NCBI GenBank assembly: GCA_964495375.1
Contig: CAZBWM010000025.1
Span: 1 to 64,000 of the forward strand
Direction: 5' to 3'
DNA length: 64,000 nt
Origin: JAIESQ01 sp964495375
GTDB taxonomy: Bacteria > Planctomycetota > Planctomycetia > Pirellulales > JAEUIK01
Part shown: positions 34,879 to 44,582 of the stretch, in pieces
How positions within the stretch are numbered: the first letter of the stretch is position 1
Layout of the letters: every line of letters starts with the position of its first letter
Notes under the pieces: generated by a model
What the model saw: only the letters and a program-made list of their open reading frames with translations
Databases searched by the model: none
Told to the model about the DNA's origin: nothing
Translations under genes and position numbers: made by a program

Positions 34879-35856
34879 CTACGACCCGCTGCCGCTCATC
34901 ATTGGGAACATGTCGCGGACCATCGTGATCGCCGCCGGGCCAACCAGGATCACGAAGATGCCTGGAAAGATGAAAATGACCAGTGGAAAGATCAGCTTGA
35001 CGGCCGTCTTGGCGGCCTTCTCTTCGGCTAATTGTCTGCGGCGCGTGCGCATCGAGTCGCTCTGCACGCGCAGCGCCTGGGCGACGCTCGAGCCGAACTT
35101 GTCGGCTTGAATCAAGATGGCCGCTAGCGCTCGCAGGTCGTCGACGCCGGTTCGCACCCCGAGCTCGTGCAACACTTCTTGCCGAGCACGGCCCATCTGC
35201 AACTGGAAGTTCGCTAGCGAGAATTCTTCGGCGATCACACCGCACGACTTCTTCATTTCGTCGCACACCTTGCGCATCGCCTGGTCGAGTCCGAGACCAG
35301 CCTCGACGCACACCACCAGCAGATCGAGCGCGTCGGGCAGACCCAGGAAGATCGCCTGCTTGCGGCTGTGGGCGATCAGCAGCACGACGATCTCTGGTAG
35401 ATAAAAGCAGAGTCCGCCGGCGATCGTGGATGCCGTGAGCGACTTTTGCGTCATTCCGTACATGGCCAGCATGGCCGAGCCGCCGAAGAAGAAGCCGATA
35501 ATCAGCCCCGTGAACTTCAAACCAAGGAAGATCGTTGGCGCGGTTTCGCTGCGGAAGCCGGCATGAGAGAGCTTCAAACGCAGTTTGCTGATCTCGAACT
35601 CGTTTTTGGGTTGCAACGGCGCGGCCAGGGCAGGCGACGCCTTTTGAATCATTTGCGTGACGGGGTCTTTGCGTTTGGCGGCGGCGATTTCGCCGCTGCG
35701 CCGGTGGCTGGGGTTCTTCAGCTCGTCGAGCCGCTCGTGGGCGCGCGAGTTGCGATTGGCGAACCAATCGAGAATCAGCCAGGCCAGGGCCGCGAACAGT
35801 CCGAAGACTGCCAGCGGCAATGTGTCTTCCCAGGTTATCGCGGCGACGACAAACAC
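34879..35856 (-). CDS. tadC: Tad pilus assembly inner-membrane protein TadC
   Basis: The 325-residue type II secretion F-domain protein starts at a GTG six bases after the tadB stop. The GspF-type core reads LPDALDLLVVCVEAGLGLDQAMRKV, with the characteristic acidic helix and the ALAAILIQADKFGSSVAQALRVQSDSMR repeat. Hydrophobic segments lie near the N-terminus, around residues 100-160 and at the C-terminus (IFPLVIFIFPGIFVILVGPA). With TadB it forms the membrane platform that the TadA ATPase drives. It is the last gene of the operon in this window. No tadD, tadE, tadF or tadG follows. Confidence 0.93.
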   Translation of the reverse strand: MFVVAAITWEDTLPLAVFGLFAALAWLILDWFANRNSRAHERLDELKNPSHRRSGEIAAAKRKDPVTQMIQKASPALAAPLQPKNEFEISKLRLKLSHAGFRSETAPTIFLGLKFTGLIIGFFFGGSAMLAMYGMTQKSLTASTIAGGLCFYLPEIVVLLIAHSRKQAIFLGLPDALDLLVVCVEAGLGLDQAMRKVCDEMKKSCGVIAEEFSLANFQLQMGRARQEVLHELGVRTGVDDLRALAAILIQADKFGSSVAQALRVQSDSMRTRRRQLAEEKAAKTAVKLIFPLVIFIFPGIFVILVGPAAITMVRDMFPMMSGSGS

Positions 35857-35862
35857 GGCGAG

Positions 35863-36822
35863 TTACACCTTGATATTGACGATCTTGCGAATCACCAGCG
35901 CGCCGAGCAACTGCATGACGACGGCGCCCAGCAGCATCTTCTTGCCCATCTCGTCGGTGAACAGCATCATCACGTAGTCGCGATTAAGCCGGTACACGGC
36001 CAAGAACAACAGCGGCGGCAGCGCCAACAGCACCACGCCCGAGAGGCGCCCTTCGCCCGTCAGGGCTTGCACTTGACCCCAGATTTTGAATCGTTCGCGA
36101 ATCAGGCTGCCGATCTTGTCGAGAATTTCGGCGAGATCGCCGCCGGTTTGCCGCTGTAAAATCACGGCCGTGGCGAAGAACCGTAGGTCGAGGTTGGGTA
36201 CCCGGTCGGTCATCCCCTGCAGGGCGTCCTCGAGCGGAATGCCCAGGTTCTGTTCTTCGAACACGCGGCCGAACTCACGCCCGATCGGCGCCGGCATTTC
36301 GTCCTGCACCAGGTTGAATCCGGCGGCCAGACTATGTCCGGCCCGTAGCGCCCGGGCGACCAACTCTAGCGCGTCGGGCAACTGCACGGCGAATTTCTTG
36401 ATCCGCTGGTTGCGTCGAAAGCTCAACCACACGAACGGCAGCGAACCGGCCGCCACCGCGGCGAGGGGAGCCAAGGCAACATGCATTCCTGTGAACGCCA
36501 GTGCCGCAAACGCCGCGGCCGCCAACGCAGCCGACAATAATACGAACTGCCGCGGCGTCATTTTGGTATCGGCTTGCTCGAACAACAAGCGCAGCCGCGC
36601 AATGCGTTTGACCAGCCGTTCGCCAATGCCCGTCCGATCTTCGATTGGCTGCGCCAGCAGCGACGGCTTGGGCTTCTTCTCCTTCGAGGCGCTTTTGCCC
36701 ATCAACGACGACAGGCGATCGTCGAATTTGCTCTCGGCCGATTCGCGAAACGTCACCGCGACGGCGCCGACCAGCGCGGCGACGCAGACAAACGCCATGA
36801 TGGTGATTAGTAAGGGGCTCAC
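35863..36822 (-). CDS. tadB: Tad pilus assembly inner-membrane protein TadB
   Basis: The 319-residue protein starts at a GTG six bases after the tadA stop. Its N-terminal helix is LLITIMAFVCVAALVGAVAV. A cytoplasmic Lys-rich linker, two central helices and the F-domain (LPDALELVARALRAGHSLAAGFNLV, then FFATAVILQRQTGGDLAEILDKI) follow. Two C-terminal helices complete it. This is the standard TadB layout. Tight spacing with tadA and tadC indicates a single transcript. Confidence 0.93.
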   Translation of the reverse strand: MSPLLITIMAFVCVAALVGAVAVTFRESAESKFDDRLSSLMGKSASKEKKPKPSLLAQPIEDRTGIGERLVKRIARLRLLFEQADTKMTPRQFVLLSAALAAAAFAALAFTGMHVALAPLAAVAAGSLPFVWLSFRRNQRIKKFAVQLPDALELVARALRAGHSLAAGFNLVQDEMPAPIGREFGRVFEEQNLGIPLEDALQGMTDRVPNLDLRFFATAVILQRQTGGDLAEILDKIGSLIRERFKIWGQVQALTGEGRLSGVVLLALPPLLFLAVYRLNRDYVMMLFTDEMGKKMLLGAVVMQLLGALVIRKIVNIKV

Positions 36823-36828
36823 GCGACT

Positions 36829-38154
36829 TTAGTCTCCCTGCATGACGCGCTGCCGGAAGGCGCTCGCGGGCAGCCGCACACCGGCCGTCTCCAGCCGGTC
36901 CATAAAGCTGGGCCGAATACCGGTCGAGATAAACCGCCCGAAGGCCCGACCGTTTTCGTCGATCCCGGTCTGCTCGAACAAGTAAATGTCCTGCATGATG
37001 ATCGTTTCTTGCTCCATGCCGACCACTTCACTGATGTGCGTAATCTTGCGCGGGCCGCCTTGTAGACGGTTGGCCTGGATAATGACGTCGACGGCGCTGG
37101 AGATCTGCTGCCGCATGGCTTTGAGCGGCAATTCGAAGCCGGCCATCATGATCATCGTCTCGATACGCGCCATCGCGTCGCGAGGGCTGTTCGAGTGGAC
37201 CGTCGTGAGCGAGCCTTCGTGGCCGGTGTTCATGGCTTGCAACATGTCGAGCGTTTCGGCGCCGCGGCATTCGCCGATGATGATCCGCTCGGGCCGCATA
37301 CGCAGGGCGTTCTTCACCAGATCGGTGGCCGTGATCGCACCTTTACCTTCGATGTTCGGCGGGCGGGTTTCGAGCCGCACCACGTGATCTTGCTGCAACT
37401 GCAGTTCAGCCGCGTCTTCGATCGTGATGATCCGCTGATCGTTCGGAATAAAGCTCGACAGCGTGTTGAGCAGTGTCGTTTTACCCGAGCCGGTGCCGCC
37501 GGAGATGATCATGTTGAGCCGGGCCTTGATGCAGCCCTCGAGCAGCATGACCATTTCGGGTGTGAACGCCTTGTAGTTGAGCAGGTCTTCGAGCTTCAAC
37601 GGGTTGGCGCCGAAGCGACGAATGGAGACCGAAGCACCGTCCAATGCCAGCGGCGGAATGATGGCATTCACGCGTGAGCCGTCGGTGAGGCGGGCGTCGA
37701 CCATCGGGCAGACTTCGTCGACGCGCCGGCCGACCTTCGACACGATGCGATCGATAATCTGCATCAAGTGGTTGTTGTCGCGGAATTGCACGCTCGTCTT
37801 TTCGAGGCGACCGCGACGTTCGACGTAAATATTCTTCGGGCCGTTGATGAGAATATCGCTGATCGAATTGTCTTTGAGCAGGAACTCGAGTGGCCCCAGG
37901 CCGAAGGTCTCGTCGAGCACCTCTTCAATCAATCGGTCGCGCTCGCTCCGATTGAGCAGCGTGTCTTCGGTATCGCACAGATGTTCGACGACCAGCCGAA
38001 TCTCGCGGCGCAGTACGTCGCCCGCCAACTCGCCCACGCGCGTCAGATCGAGCTTGTCGACCAGCTTGGTGTGGATGCGGCGCTTCAGCTCTTCGAATTC
38101 GGCTTCGGGCGTTTTGTCAGTCGCTCGCCCGATGGGGCTTAGTGATTTGGCCAT
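36829..38154 (-). CDS. tadA: Tad/CpaF pilus secretion ATPase
   Basis: The 441-residue protein has an N-terminal helical domain, then IYVERRGRLE and the RecA-type ATPase core: Walker A GGTGSGKTTLL with Lys225, an Asp box (IITIEDAAELQL), Walker B (RIIIGECRGAETLDML) and the His box (NTGHEGSLTTVHSNS). The hexameric ATPase powers extrusion of Flp pilins through TadB/TadC. A 272-bp gap separates it from tadZ upstream, larger than the gap to tadB (6 bp). The gap holds a GC-rich hairpin at 38194-38223. Confidence 0.96.
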   Translation of the reverse strand: MAKSLSPIGRATDKTPEAEFEELKRRIHTKLVDKLDLTRVGELAGDVLRREIRLVVEHLCDTEDTLLNRSERDRLIEEVLDETFGLGPLEFLLKDNSISDILINGPKNIYVERRGRLEKTSVQFRDNNHLMQIIDRIVSKVGRRVDEVCPMVDARLTDGSRVNAIIPPLALDGASVSIRRFGANPLKLEDLLNYKAFTPEMVMLLEGCIKARLNMIISGGTGSGKTTLLNTLSSFIPNDQRIITIEDAAELQLQQDHVVRLETRPPNIEGKGAITATDLVKNALRMRPERIIIGECRGAETLDMLQAMNTGHEGSLTTVHSNSPRDAMARIETMIMMAGFELPLKAMRQQISSAVDVIIQANRLQGGPRKITHISEVVGMEQETIIMQDIYLFEQTGIDENGRAFGRFISTGIRPSFMDRLETAGVRLPASAFRQRVMQGD

Positions 38155-38193
38155 GGCGCACGGTGGGAGTGGGTGCCAAAGGGGTGGTTCGCG

Positions 38194-38223
38194 GACCGGC
38201 TGCGCGGTCCTGCCGCGCCGGTC
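38194..38223. other. GC-rich hairpin in the tadZ-tadA gap
   Basis: GACCGGCTGCGCGG, a TCCTG loop and CCGCGCCGGTC form a stem, flanked on the plus strand by TCAAAAAAG. On the transcribed minus strand the T-rich run comes before the stem rather than after it, so it does not fit an intrinsic terminator. It may affect mRNA processing between tadZ and tadA. Confidence 0.45.
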
Positions 38224-38426
38224 TCAAAAAAGCATAGGTCAGCGAGGCGCTTGGTGTGGACGGGCAGCGACCGTTGCCCGGCGTCAACACGCCGTCATAA
38301 CCCGCGGCGGCTCCAGCGCGCGAAATCGCCCGCAGAATCGGCGCGATCGGTCCCCAGAGTGACGGGACAGCCAGTGTTTGCGATCGTGCAGCCCGGCATG
38401 CCGCGGCAACGACTCGCCACGGTTGG

Positions 38427-39650
38427 CTACGAGCTCTTCGTGCTGAAGATGCCGCTCAGCAGCCGGCTGAACGACGACTTGCTGGTGCTGTCGGTGTCGG
38501 CCATCTCGGGCGATTGCTGGCCGTGACTCAGCGCGTCGGCCAGGCCCACGATGGCCAAGGTGAGTTTGGCTTTGGGCGCTTGCTCGATCAAAGGCACGCC
38601 GTTGTTGCGCACTTCGACCATCGTGCGGTAGTCGTTCGGCAGTTTCCAGAAGATCTCGCGACCAATGGTGTCTTGCGCCTTCTTGAGGCTGATCTGGCCC
38701 GTTTCCAAACCGTAGCGATTGACCAGGATCTTCACCTTATCGAGGATGCCGTCCATCTCGGCGAACGATGCCATCAACCGCACGACGTTTCGCAAGCAAG
38801 GGAGATCAAGCTGCGTGACGACCAGCACGTGGTCAGCGCTTTGCATGGCCATGCGGTCGATCGGGTTGTAGCTCTTCGATAAGTCGAGAATCAAGTGCGT
38901 GAACGTCGCCTTCAACAGGCCGATCACGCGCTGCAAATCTTCCGGAGATATGTGCGCTGCATCTTCCATCTGCACCGGTCGCGGCAGCAAAAAGAGCCCC
39001 GACGAGTGCTTGGTGAGCGAGCGCTTGAGCAGTGAGAAGTCGAGCCGCTCGACATTCTGAGCGACATCGATCAGCGTGTAATCGGGTATGGTGTCCAGGA
39101 GCACGTCGGCATCACCCAGCGACATGTCCAGGTCTAACAACGCCACCGAGTTGCTCTCGTGTTGGGCGAGCGAGCAGCCCAGGTTCACGGCCACGCTCGT
39201 GCTGCCGACTCCGCCGGTCGACCCCGCGACCGCAATCACCGTGCAGCTCCGATTGTGGCTTTCGGGACCGCCGCGACGCTGCGCGCCGATGCGATCCAAC
39301 GCGGCAACAAGGTCTTCGAGCCGCAACGGCTGCGTCAGAAACTCTTTGGCGCCGGCCCGCATGGCCCGCAGAATCAGGTTGCCGTCGGTTGACGAGCTGA
39401 TAGCCAGGATGCTGGCGGTCGGTGACTCGCGGGCGACCCGGCCGATCAGGCTGACCGCTTTATCCGGCGAGCTATCGAGCGCAACGATCCCGATGTCGGG
39501 TTGGGTTTGTGAAATGACGTCGGCGAAGAACTCATAGCGCGAGCACTCCGCCTCGAGCCAGATCATGTCCATCCCCAGCAACGTCGCCTTGAGCGCATTG
39601 CGAGATGCGTCACTGGGGTCGACGATCGCGAGTCGAAGGACGTTCTTCAT
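38427..39650 (-). CDS. tadZ: Tad pilus localisation ATPase TadZ/CpaE
   Basis: The ATG at 39650 gives 407 residues. The frame is open to 39737 but the extension is not needed. The N-terminal 120 residues form a receiver-like domain (LRLAIVDPSDASRNALK, IVALDSSPDKAV, MRAGAKEFLTQPL). A MinD/ParA-type ATPase domain follows, with a deviant Walker A where the usual lysine is replaced (AGSTGGVGSTSVAVNLG). LLDLDMSLGDADVLLD is the switch region. TadZ/CpaE proteins position the pilus machine at the pole. The missing signature lysines may mean weak or absent ATP hydrolysis, as is common in this family. Confidence 0.93.
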   Translation of the reverse strand: MKNVLRLAIVDPSDASRNALKATLLGMDMIWLEAECSRYEFFADVISQTQPDIGIVALDSSPDKAVSLIGRVARESPTASILAISSSTDGNLILRAMRAGAKEFLTQPLRLEDLVAALDRIGAQRRGGPESHNRSCTVIAVAGSTGGVGSTSVAVNLGCSLAQHESNSVALLDLDMSLGDADVLLDTIPDYTLIDVAQNVERLDFSLLKRSLTKHSSGLFLLPRPVQMEDAAHISPEDLQRVIGLLKATFTHLILDLSKSYNPIDRMAMQSADHVLVVTQLDLPCLRNVVRLMASFAEMDGILDKVKILVNRYGLETGQISLKKAQDTIGREIFWKLPNDYRTMVEVRNNGVPLIEQAPKAKLTLAIVGLADALSHGQQSPEMADTDSTSKSSFSRLLSGIFSTKSS

Positions 39651-39861
39651 CTTGCAAGTGCTCGTCGTGCAATAGACGCGTTGTTGCAACGCGTTGCCGC
39701 TGGGCGCCCCCCGGCTCAATGGAATCAGTAGCTGCACCAGGCAGCGGAGCGCTCATCTCTTTCGCGACTAACCCGGGCTGTTGCCGGATCGCCCCTCTTG
39801 CGTGGCGGACTTCGCGATAGGAATTGCGCCCCGCGAACTTGGCGAGCTGTTCTTGAGGCTC

Positions 39862-41790
39862 TTACTTATCTACGTCATAGCCGCTGGGACCGATGAGGCC
39901 CGGGCGCCGGGTTTCGCTTGCCAACCCCGGCCGAGCGGTCGGAACAGGGCGATTGGAGCGGTTTTGCGCCGTCCGTCCCGATTGAGGAGGTAGATTCTGC
40001 GCGGCCCGCAAATTTGGACCGGTCGCAGCAGGCCGACGCAGACTTGGCCCGGACGCGTTCGAGGGAGTTACTCGCGGGCTCGCCTGCGAAACCGGACGAG
40101 CGTTGGCCGTTCTCGGTGCGCTGGGAGCAGGCCGTCGCGATGCGCCGCCATCGGGCGCGGTTGTCGGCGAATCGGCCGGGGCTGGCGCCTCAGCAGCCGG
40201 CTCGGGCATCGGCTGCACCGCCGGAGCGGCTTCCGCGGGTCCCGGAAGCTGACTTGCGGCTCCCGGCAGCACTTGCACGCCCCCTTCGGCCGGCGGCGGA
40301 ACTACTTCGCTACGAACCGCGCCGGGGGGCAGACCGATCAGATCGTCACCCATCAAGGCGCCACCGTTCTCATCCGGCACGAAGATCGCGCTGGGGCCTG
40401 GCGGCGGGAACGCGCCGGGCTGAGCACTGCGATCGGGGTTGAGCGGCACTTCCAGATGCCCGTTTAGATAGAACTGGCAATCGCTGGGCGACTGGGTGTT
40501 AAGGCCAGGGCCACCCGGCGGCACCTGCTCGCAAGGCATCGCTTCGACGAACTGCGGCGTAACCATGATCAAAGTTTCGATCTCGTTAACCTGCTCGCGC
40601 CGAGCGCTAAAGAACGTGCCGATAATCGGCAGATCACCGAGAAACGGAATCCCGCGGTTCTGACCTTCCACGCGAGTCTGCACGAGACCGGCGATCGCCA
40701 GCGTTTCGCCGGCCCGCATTTCGACACCGGTTTCAACTTCGCGCACGCGCAACCCGGGAACGCTGGTGCCGTTGATGATCACGCTCCGCGTCGGGTCGAT
40801 TTCGCTGACGCGCGGCTTGACCTCCAGGCGAATCATGCCGTTGCCCATCACGATCGGCACGAAGTCGAGCTGGGTGCCGAACCGCTTGTATTGAATAGAA
40901 ACGGTACCTAAGCTCTGCGGCACCAGAATCGGAAATTCGCCACCGACGTTGAAGTAGGCGGGCCGGCCGCTAACGCAGACCAGGTCGGGCTCGGCCATGA
41001 TCTTCAAAAGGTCGTTTTGTCGGAGCGCCTGCAACACTGAGAAAAACGTGTTCCCAGTCTGAAAAACGCCGGCCGTGACAGTCTCGGTGCCAGCGGTGGT
41101 TATCGCCCGAGTGGCATCGCTCGACGCGCGAATCAAACCACTGATGCCCGTGGCAAAGCTCCAGCTCTTGTTCAAGTTCGCCAGATCGACGCCCAGGTGC
41201 CGCAGCTTGGTGCGTGAAACTTCCATAACCTTAACGTATAGCAAGACCTGTTGGACGCCCCCCACGCTGATCTGGTTGAGCACCTTGGGGTGGAAGTCCT
41301 CGGCGATCTGGATGATGCGGCTGACCATCGACGGATCGTCGACGTAACCGGTGATTACCACGCTATTAGCCAGCGGGATCACCCGGAGCTGTGCTTTGGG
41401 GAACTGCCAGCGGAGCAACTCGGTGAGCTCCTGTGCATCGGCAAAGACGATGACGTCGATGGAGTGGACTTTCTCGTTCTCATCCCACAAGTTGATCTGC
41501 GTGACGCCCGGCTTCTTGGCGGAGATCTGCACCTTATTGGCCGACAGCGGTGTGATGCTCAGGATCTCAGGATTGTTCACCTGTGCCTGAGGGATCTTCT
41601 TGTCCATCACCAGGTGCCGGCTGGAATTGACGACCATTTCGATGCGGTCGTGATTGCCGGTCACCTTGTACTCAATGGGCGTGGGGCCCGCGAGTTGGGC
41701 CGCTGCCGGCGTGCCGCAACAGGCCAGAGAGGCCAATAGCGCCGCCAGTACTTTGCCGCGAAGGCAATGGGCAATTAGTCGAATGCTCAT
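39862..41790 (-). CDS. rcpA: Tad pilus secretin (RcpA/CpaC)
   Basis: The 642-residue protein starts at an ATG with a signal peptide (LAALLASLACCGTPAAAQ). A pilus-formation N-terminal domain follows (NSSRHLVMDKKIPQAQVNNPEIL), then a BON-like domain (VIPLANSVVITGYVDDPS). The secretin core runs from about 170 to 440 (VCVSGRPAYFNVGGEFPILVPQ, and GIPFLGDLPIIGTFFSARREQVNEIETLIMVTP). Past the core lies a Pro/Ala/Arg-rich tail of about 190 residues with low complexity. That tail is longer than in typical CpaC proteins. The protein forms the outer-membrane pore for the Flp pilus. Confidence 0.93.
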   Translation of the reverse strand: MSIRLIAHCLRGKVLAALLASLACCGTPAAAQLAGPTPIEYKVTGNHDRIEMVVNSSRHLVMDKKIPQAQVNNPEILSITPLSANKVQISAKKPGVTQINLWDENEKVHSIDVIVFADAQELTELLRWQFPKAQLRVIPLANSVVITGYVDDPSMVSRIIQIAEDFHPKVLNQISVGGVQQVLLYVKVMEVSRTKLRHLGVDLANLNKSWSFATGISGLIRASSDATRAITTAGTETVTAGVFQTGNTFFSVLQALRQNDLLKIMAEPDLVCVSGRPAYFNVGGEFPILVPQSLGTVSIQYKRFGTQLDFVPIVMGNGMIRLEVKPRVSEIDPTRSVIINGTSVPGLRVREVETGVEMRAGETLAIAGLVQTRVEGQNRGIPFLGDLPIIGTFFSARREQVNEIETLIMVTPQFVEAMPCEQVPPGGPGLNTQSPSDCQFYLNGHLEVPLNPDRSAQPGAFPPPGPSAIFVPDENGGALMGDDLIGLPPGAVRSEVVPPPAEGGVQVLPGAASQLPGPAEAAPAVQPMPEPAAEAPAPADSPTTAPDGGASRRPAPSAPRTANARPVSQASPRVTPSNASGPSLRRPAATGPNLRAAQNLPPQSGRTAQNRSNRPVPTARPGLASETRRPGLIGPSGYDVDK

Positions 41791-41931
41791 CCGTGAACGT
41801 CCTTGCCGAAATCCGTGATCGCTGCTGGCGTCGAGTGTCCGTTCGACGCTCGGGCGATGTTATTTGCTGCTGACTTGGTCGATTGCCTGCCCTAAGGTTT
41901 CAATGATTCGCGGAAACTAACTTGTCGCTCA

Positions 41932-43167
41932 CTAGAGCGTGGGTTGCGGGTTGGCCGGTGCGGGTTCCGGCTCGGCGCTCGCCGGCTCATCGCCTGCCGC
42001 CGGTTCGCTCTGGCTCTCAGCCTCGGTGTCATCTTCTGCTGCGGGTTCCTCGTCGGTCGCCTGCGTCCCGTCGGCGGGTGCTTCAGCGGCGGGCGTTTCG
42101 TCGCCCGAGGTTTCCTCGTCGCTGGTTGTTTCGTTGGAGGACTCGCCTGCGGCTGGCGGTTGCTGGGGCGGCGTCAGCGGCAGGGGTTGTGTCTGCGCAC
42201 CGGTTTCACCGACCGTCTGCGAAGTTTGTGTGCCATCAGGACTGATGTGCACGTGCGTCATTTTGGCGCCTTCGAGCACCAGCATGCGCCAACGATCGTC
42301 GTCCGACAGCGGCGGGGCGGGTACGGCGGCTACCTTAGTGGTGGGTGCGGCCGTCGGCTGCTCATTGAGCATGTTCAAGAGCGGATTGTCGTCGTCGCCA
42401 CCCAGCCCGACCGCCTCCTCCGCTTGTCGACTACCATGCGTTCCGTGACCGGTTACATGCTGCGTCGTCGCTCCGCGGGTGGCCGCCACATCCTCGTCTT
42501 CGATGCTGCGCAGTACCAGCCGGATGGTTCCCAACTCTGTCGCCAGCGTGACCAGTTCGGCCTGCTCGGGGGTGACCAGCAGCGACACGGTCCGCGCCGC
42601 GATTGTGCCGGCGTCGATTTCATTGGGCCGCTGAAACACCTCATTCACCGCGAACACGCTGATGTTCTGCAGCAGCGTCCGTGTGGCTGTTTCGTGTACG
42701 CCGGTATTGGGGCTGGCCCGCAAGTGGACCAACACGTCAACGCGATCGCCCGGCTTGATCAAGCTGCTCGTGCTGCTGACGTCGTCCACTTTGACGGCGA
42801 CGACGCGGTAGCCCGACGGGATCATCTCCGACGCGCTCGAGCCGTTTGCGTTGCGGCTCAGAAGCTTGGCGGCCAGGATCGGTTCTCCCGCGAACACCCG
42901 TGTCCGCACGCGCAACCCATCGAGATCTTCGAGTTTGGTTATCGCTCCGGCGGGCACCTTATCGTGCGGCCATTGCTCAACCTTCACGTTCTGCGTGTTG
43001 AGCTGGGCGCCCATATCGACGTCGGTCAGCGCGACGTAGATCGACTCGGTCGGTCCATTCACCATGGTTTGCTGGCTACGATTGGCCAGCACCTGGTTAA
43101 TGCCGATCGCTGCGATCGTGCCGCAACCCAGCGCTAAACCGAACAGGATTAAAGATCGGGGCCGCAT
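41932..43167 (-). CDS. cpaB: Flp pilus assembly protein CpaB/RcpC
   Basis: The 411-residue protein has an N-terminal membrane anchor (LILFGLALGCGTIAAIGI). A SAF domain follows (IYVALTDVDMGAQLNTQNVKVEQWP). Then comes the CpaB conserved block VVAVKVDDVSSTSSLIKPGDRVDVLVHL and the second block TVSLLVTPEQAELVTLATELG. The last 120 residues are a Glu/Pro/Ala-rich, probably disordered tail. CpaB is a periplasmic component that helps stabilise the secretin. It lies 141 bp upstream of the secretin gene on the same strand. Confidence 0.92.
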   Translation of the reverse strand: MRPRSLILFGLALGCGTIAAIGINQVLANRSQQTMVNGPTESIYVALTDVDMGAQLNTQNVKVEQWPHDKVPAGAITKLEDLDGLRVRTRVFAGEPILAAKLLSRNANGSSASEMIPSGYRVVAVKVDDVSSTSSLIKPGDRVDVLVHLRASPNTGVHETATRTLLQNISVFAVNEVFQRPNEIDAGTIAARTVSLLVTPEQAELVTLATELGTIRLVLRSIEDEDVAATRGATTQHVTGHGTHGSRQAEEAVGLGGDDDNPLLNMLNEQPTAAPTTKVAAVPAPPLSDDDRWRMLVLEGAKMTHVHISPDGTQTSQTVGETGAQTQPLPLTPPQQPPAAGESSNETTSDEETSGDETPAAEAPADGTQATDEEPAAEDDTEAESQSEPAAGDEPASAEPEPAPANPQPTL

Positions 43168-43500
43168 GCCCTAAGTCCTTCTGGAGATCCCCTGCCCAGC
43201 ACAATTAGCTCGCGAGGGATCACCTGTCTGTCACTCAGTAACGAATGGGCTGCCTGTAGGCGTTACGTTGCGCCGGAGGTGCGCATTGCGTCCGTGGTTT
43301 CGAGACTCTTCCGGCTATCGATATTGGCTGATCTAGCCATTCCACTTGATTCAAAGCACCGCTCCCGGCACTTGCGCCGGTAAGCGGTACAACCGGCCTG
43401 GCCAGTAACTTCGCTACGTTCGTTAGGCGTGTGGCATCGTAGCTACGGTTCCCCCCCACTAGCCGGGCAATTTCTAGCAAATCAGAGGCGAAGCTAAGGA
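43168..43500. other. Intergenic region between prepilin peptidase and cpaB
   Basis: This 333-bp gap within the tad operon has no convincing frame. The frame that enters it from 43741 is a shadow of the peptidase gene. It could hold an internal promoter for the cpaB-to-tadC part, but I see no distinct motif. Confidence 0.4.
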
Positions 43501-44067
43501 TCACAGCAACATGCCCGACCAGGCAAAATAGCCGATTGTCCCCAAGGCGATTGGAATGCCGTAGGGGAGCAGCATCATTCGGGGCTTGCGTTCGGCGGCA
43601 ATCGTGGACAAGGCATCCGGGTCTCGAATGGTGACGATCTCGCCGGCAATCACCTGCATTTGGCTCCAGTGATGGCGCCAGCGACCACTCCACAAAACCA
43701 TCAGAACGGCCAGCACGGCTCCAACAATTGCGGAAACGCAAAATGCGTAAAATGTTACGGTCCCCCCCGTCCAGGCTCCTACTCCGGCCAGCAACTTAAC
43801 GTCGCCGGCCCCCATGCCGCCGATCGCATAAGCGGGCAGCAGCAGCGCCAGACCCACCGCAGTGCCGACAAGGCTCCAGCCGAAACCTTCCCAACCGAAG
43901 AACAGCCCGCTGTAGCACCAGCCGCTGACGATCATCGGGAACGTCAGCCAGTTGGGCACCTTTAGCTTGATGCCGTCGATCAGTGCGGCCACGACCAGCG
44001 TGATGGTCACCAGCCAGATGGGCCAGGTTTCTGTAAAGTTGTCGACGAACCGTTCGGCCAGAGACAT
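43501..44067 (-). CDS. tadV: Prepilin peptidase TadV/CpaA (A24 family)
   Basis: The 188-residue polytopic protein has the two catalytic aspartates of the A24 family, Asp31 in ALIDGIKLKVPNW and Asp89 in the GMGAGDVKLL motif. About five hydrophobic segments are present. It removes the leader peptide of Flp prepilins at the inner membrane. It sits 149 bp downstream of the first flp gene and upstream of cpaB, the usual tad order. Confidence 0.92.
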   Translation of the reverse strand: MSLAERFVDNFTETWPIWLVTITLVVAALIDGIKLKVPNWLTFPMIVSGWCYSGLFFGWEGFGWSLVGTAVGLALLLPAYAIGGMGAGDVKLLAGVGAWTGGTVTFYAFCVSAIVGAVLAVLMVLWSGRWRHHWSQMQVIAGEIVTIRDPDALSTIAAERKPRMMLLPYGIPIALGTIGYFAWSGMLL

Positions 44068-44216
44068 GGGAGGCGAACTCCTGCACGTAGTTGAGCGGGT
44101 CAGGTTGCCGGCGCGACGGTGTGCCGGACGGTGGTCCGTTCAACCCTAGGTCACCGGAGCAAGGGGGGAGGTCCCTCTTGCTCCCAATTGGCACCCGCGT
44201 CGCGCCGACTTGCTCG

Positions 44217-44405
44217 TTAGCTAGCGGTTCCACCGGCTAGCGAGTCGCTCACGCTCTGGAACGTGTTCTTGGCATTGGTGCCAATCGAGCTGATTGCTGT
44301 CAAGCAGACGATCACGATCAGGGCGAGCATCACCGCGTATTCCACCGCCGTGGGACCATCTTCCGACTTCAGGAAACGGACTAGCTTCTGCGTCAACGTG
44401 TTCAT
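44217..44405 (-). CDS. flp: Flp family type IVb pilin, copy 1
   Basis: The 62-residue prepilin starts at an ATG preceded by a strong GGAGG. It has a short basic leader (NTLTQKLVRFLKSEDG), the Flp motif PTAVEY and a hydrophobic helix AVMLALIVIVCLTAISS. The cleavage site would be after the Gly of SEDG. That leaves Pro at +1, which is unusual next to the common G-A-T-A arrangement. It is nearly identical to the pilin 227 bp upstream, differing mainly in the leader and the last ten residues. Confidence 0.95.
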   Translation of the reverse strand: MNTLTQKLVRFLKSEDGPTAVEYAVMLALIVIVCLTAISSIGTNAKNTFQSVSDSLAGGTAS

Positions 44406-44582
44406 GGCAAAGCCTCCAGTACCGAGCGCGGAATCGCGCTCCTGATTGCGACAAGACTCGTAGCCAACAGCCTTGCACGCTGGGAGACCCGACCAGCCTT
44501 CTAACAGCAGAAAGCCCTCGAAGCTCGCGGGGCGAGCCTCGGGGGCCTGTGCTGTAGTTAGCAACGTGTCGGCGAGGGGTGC

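Noticed and set aside
38194..38223. Hairpin read as an intrinsic terminator of tadZ
   Set aside because: The T-run on the transcribed strand lies before the stem, not after it, and tadA continues the operon.
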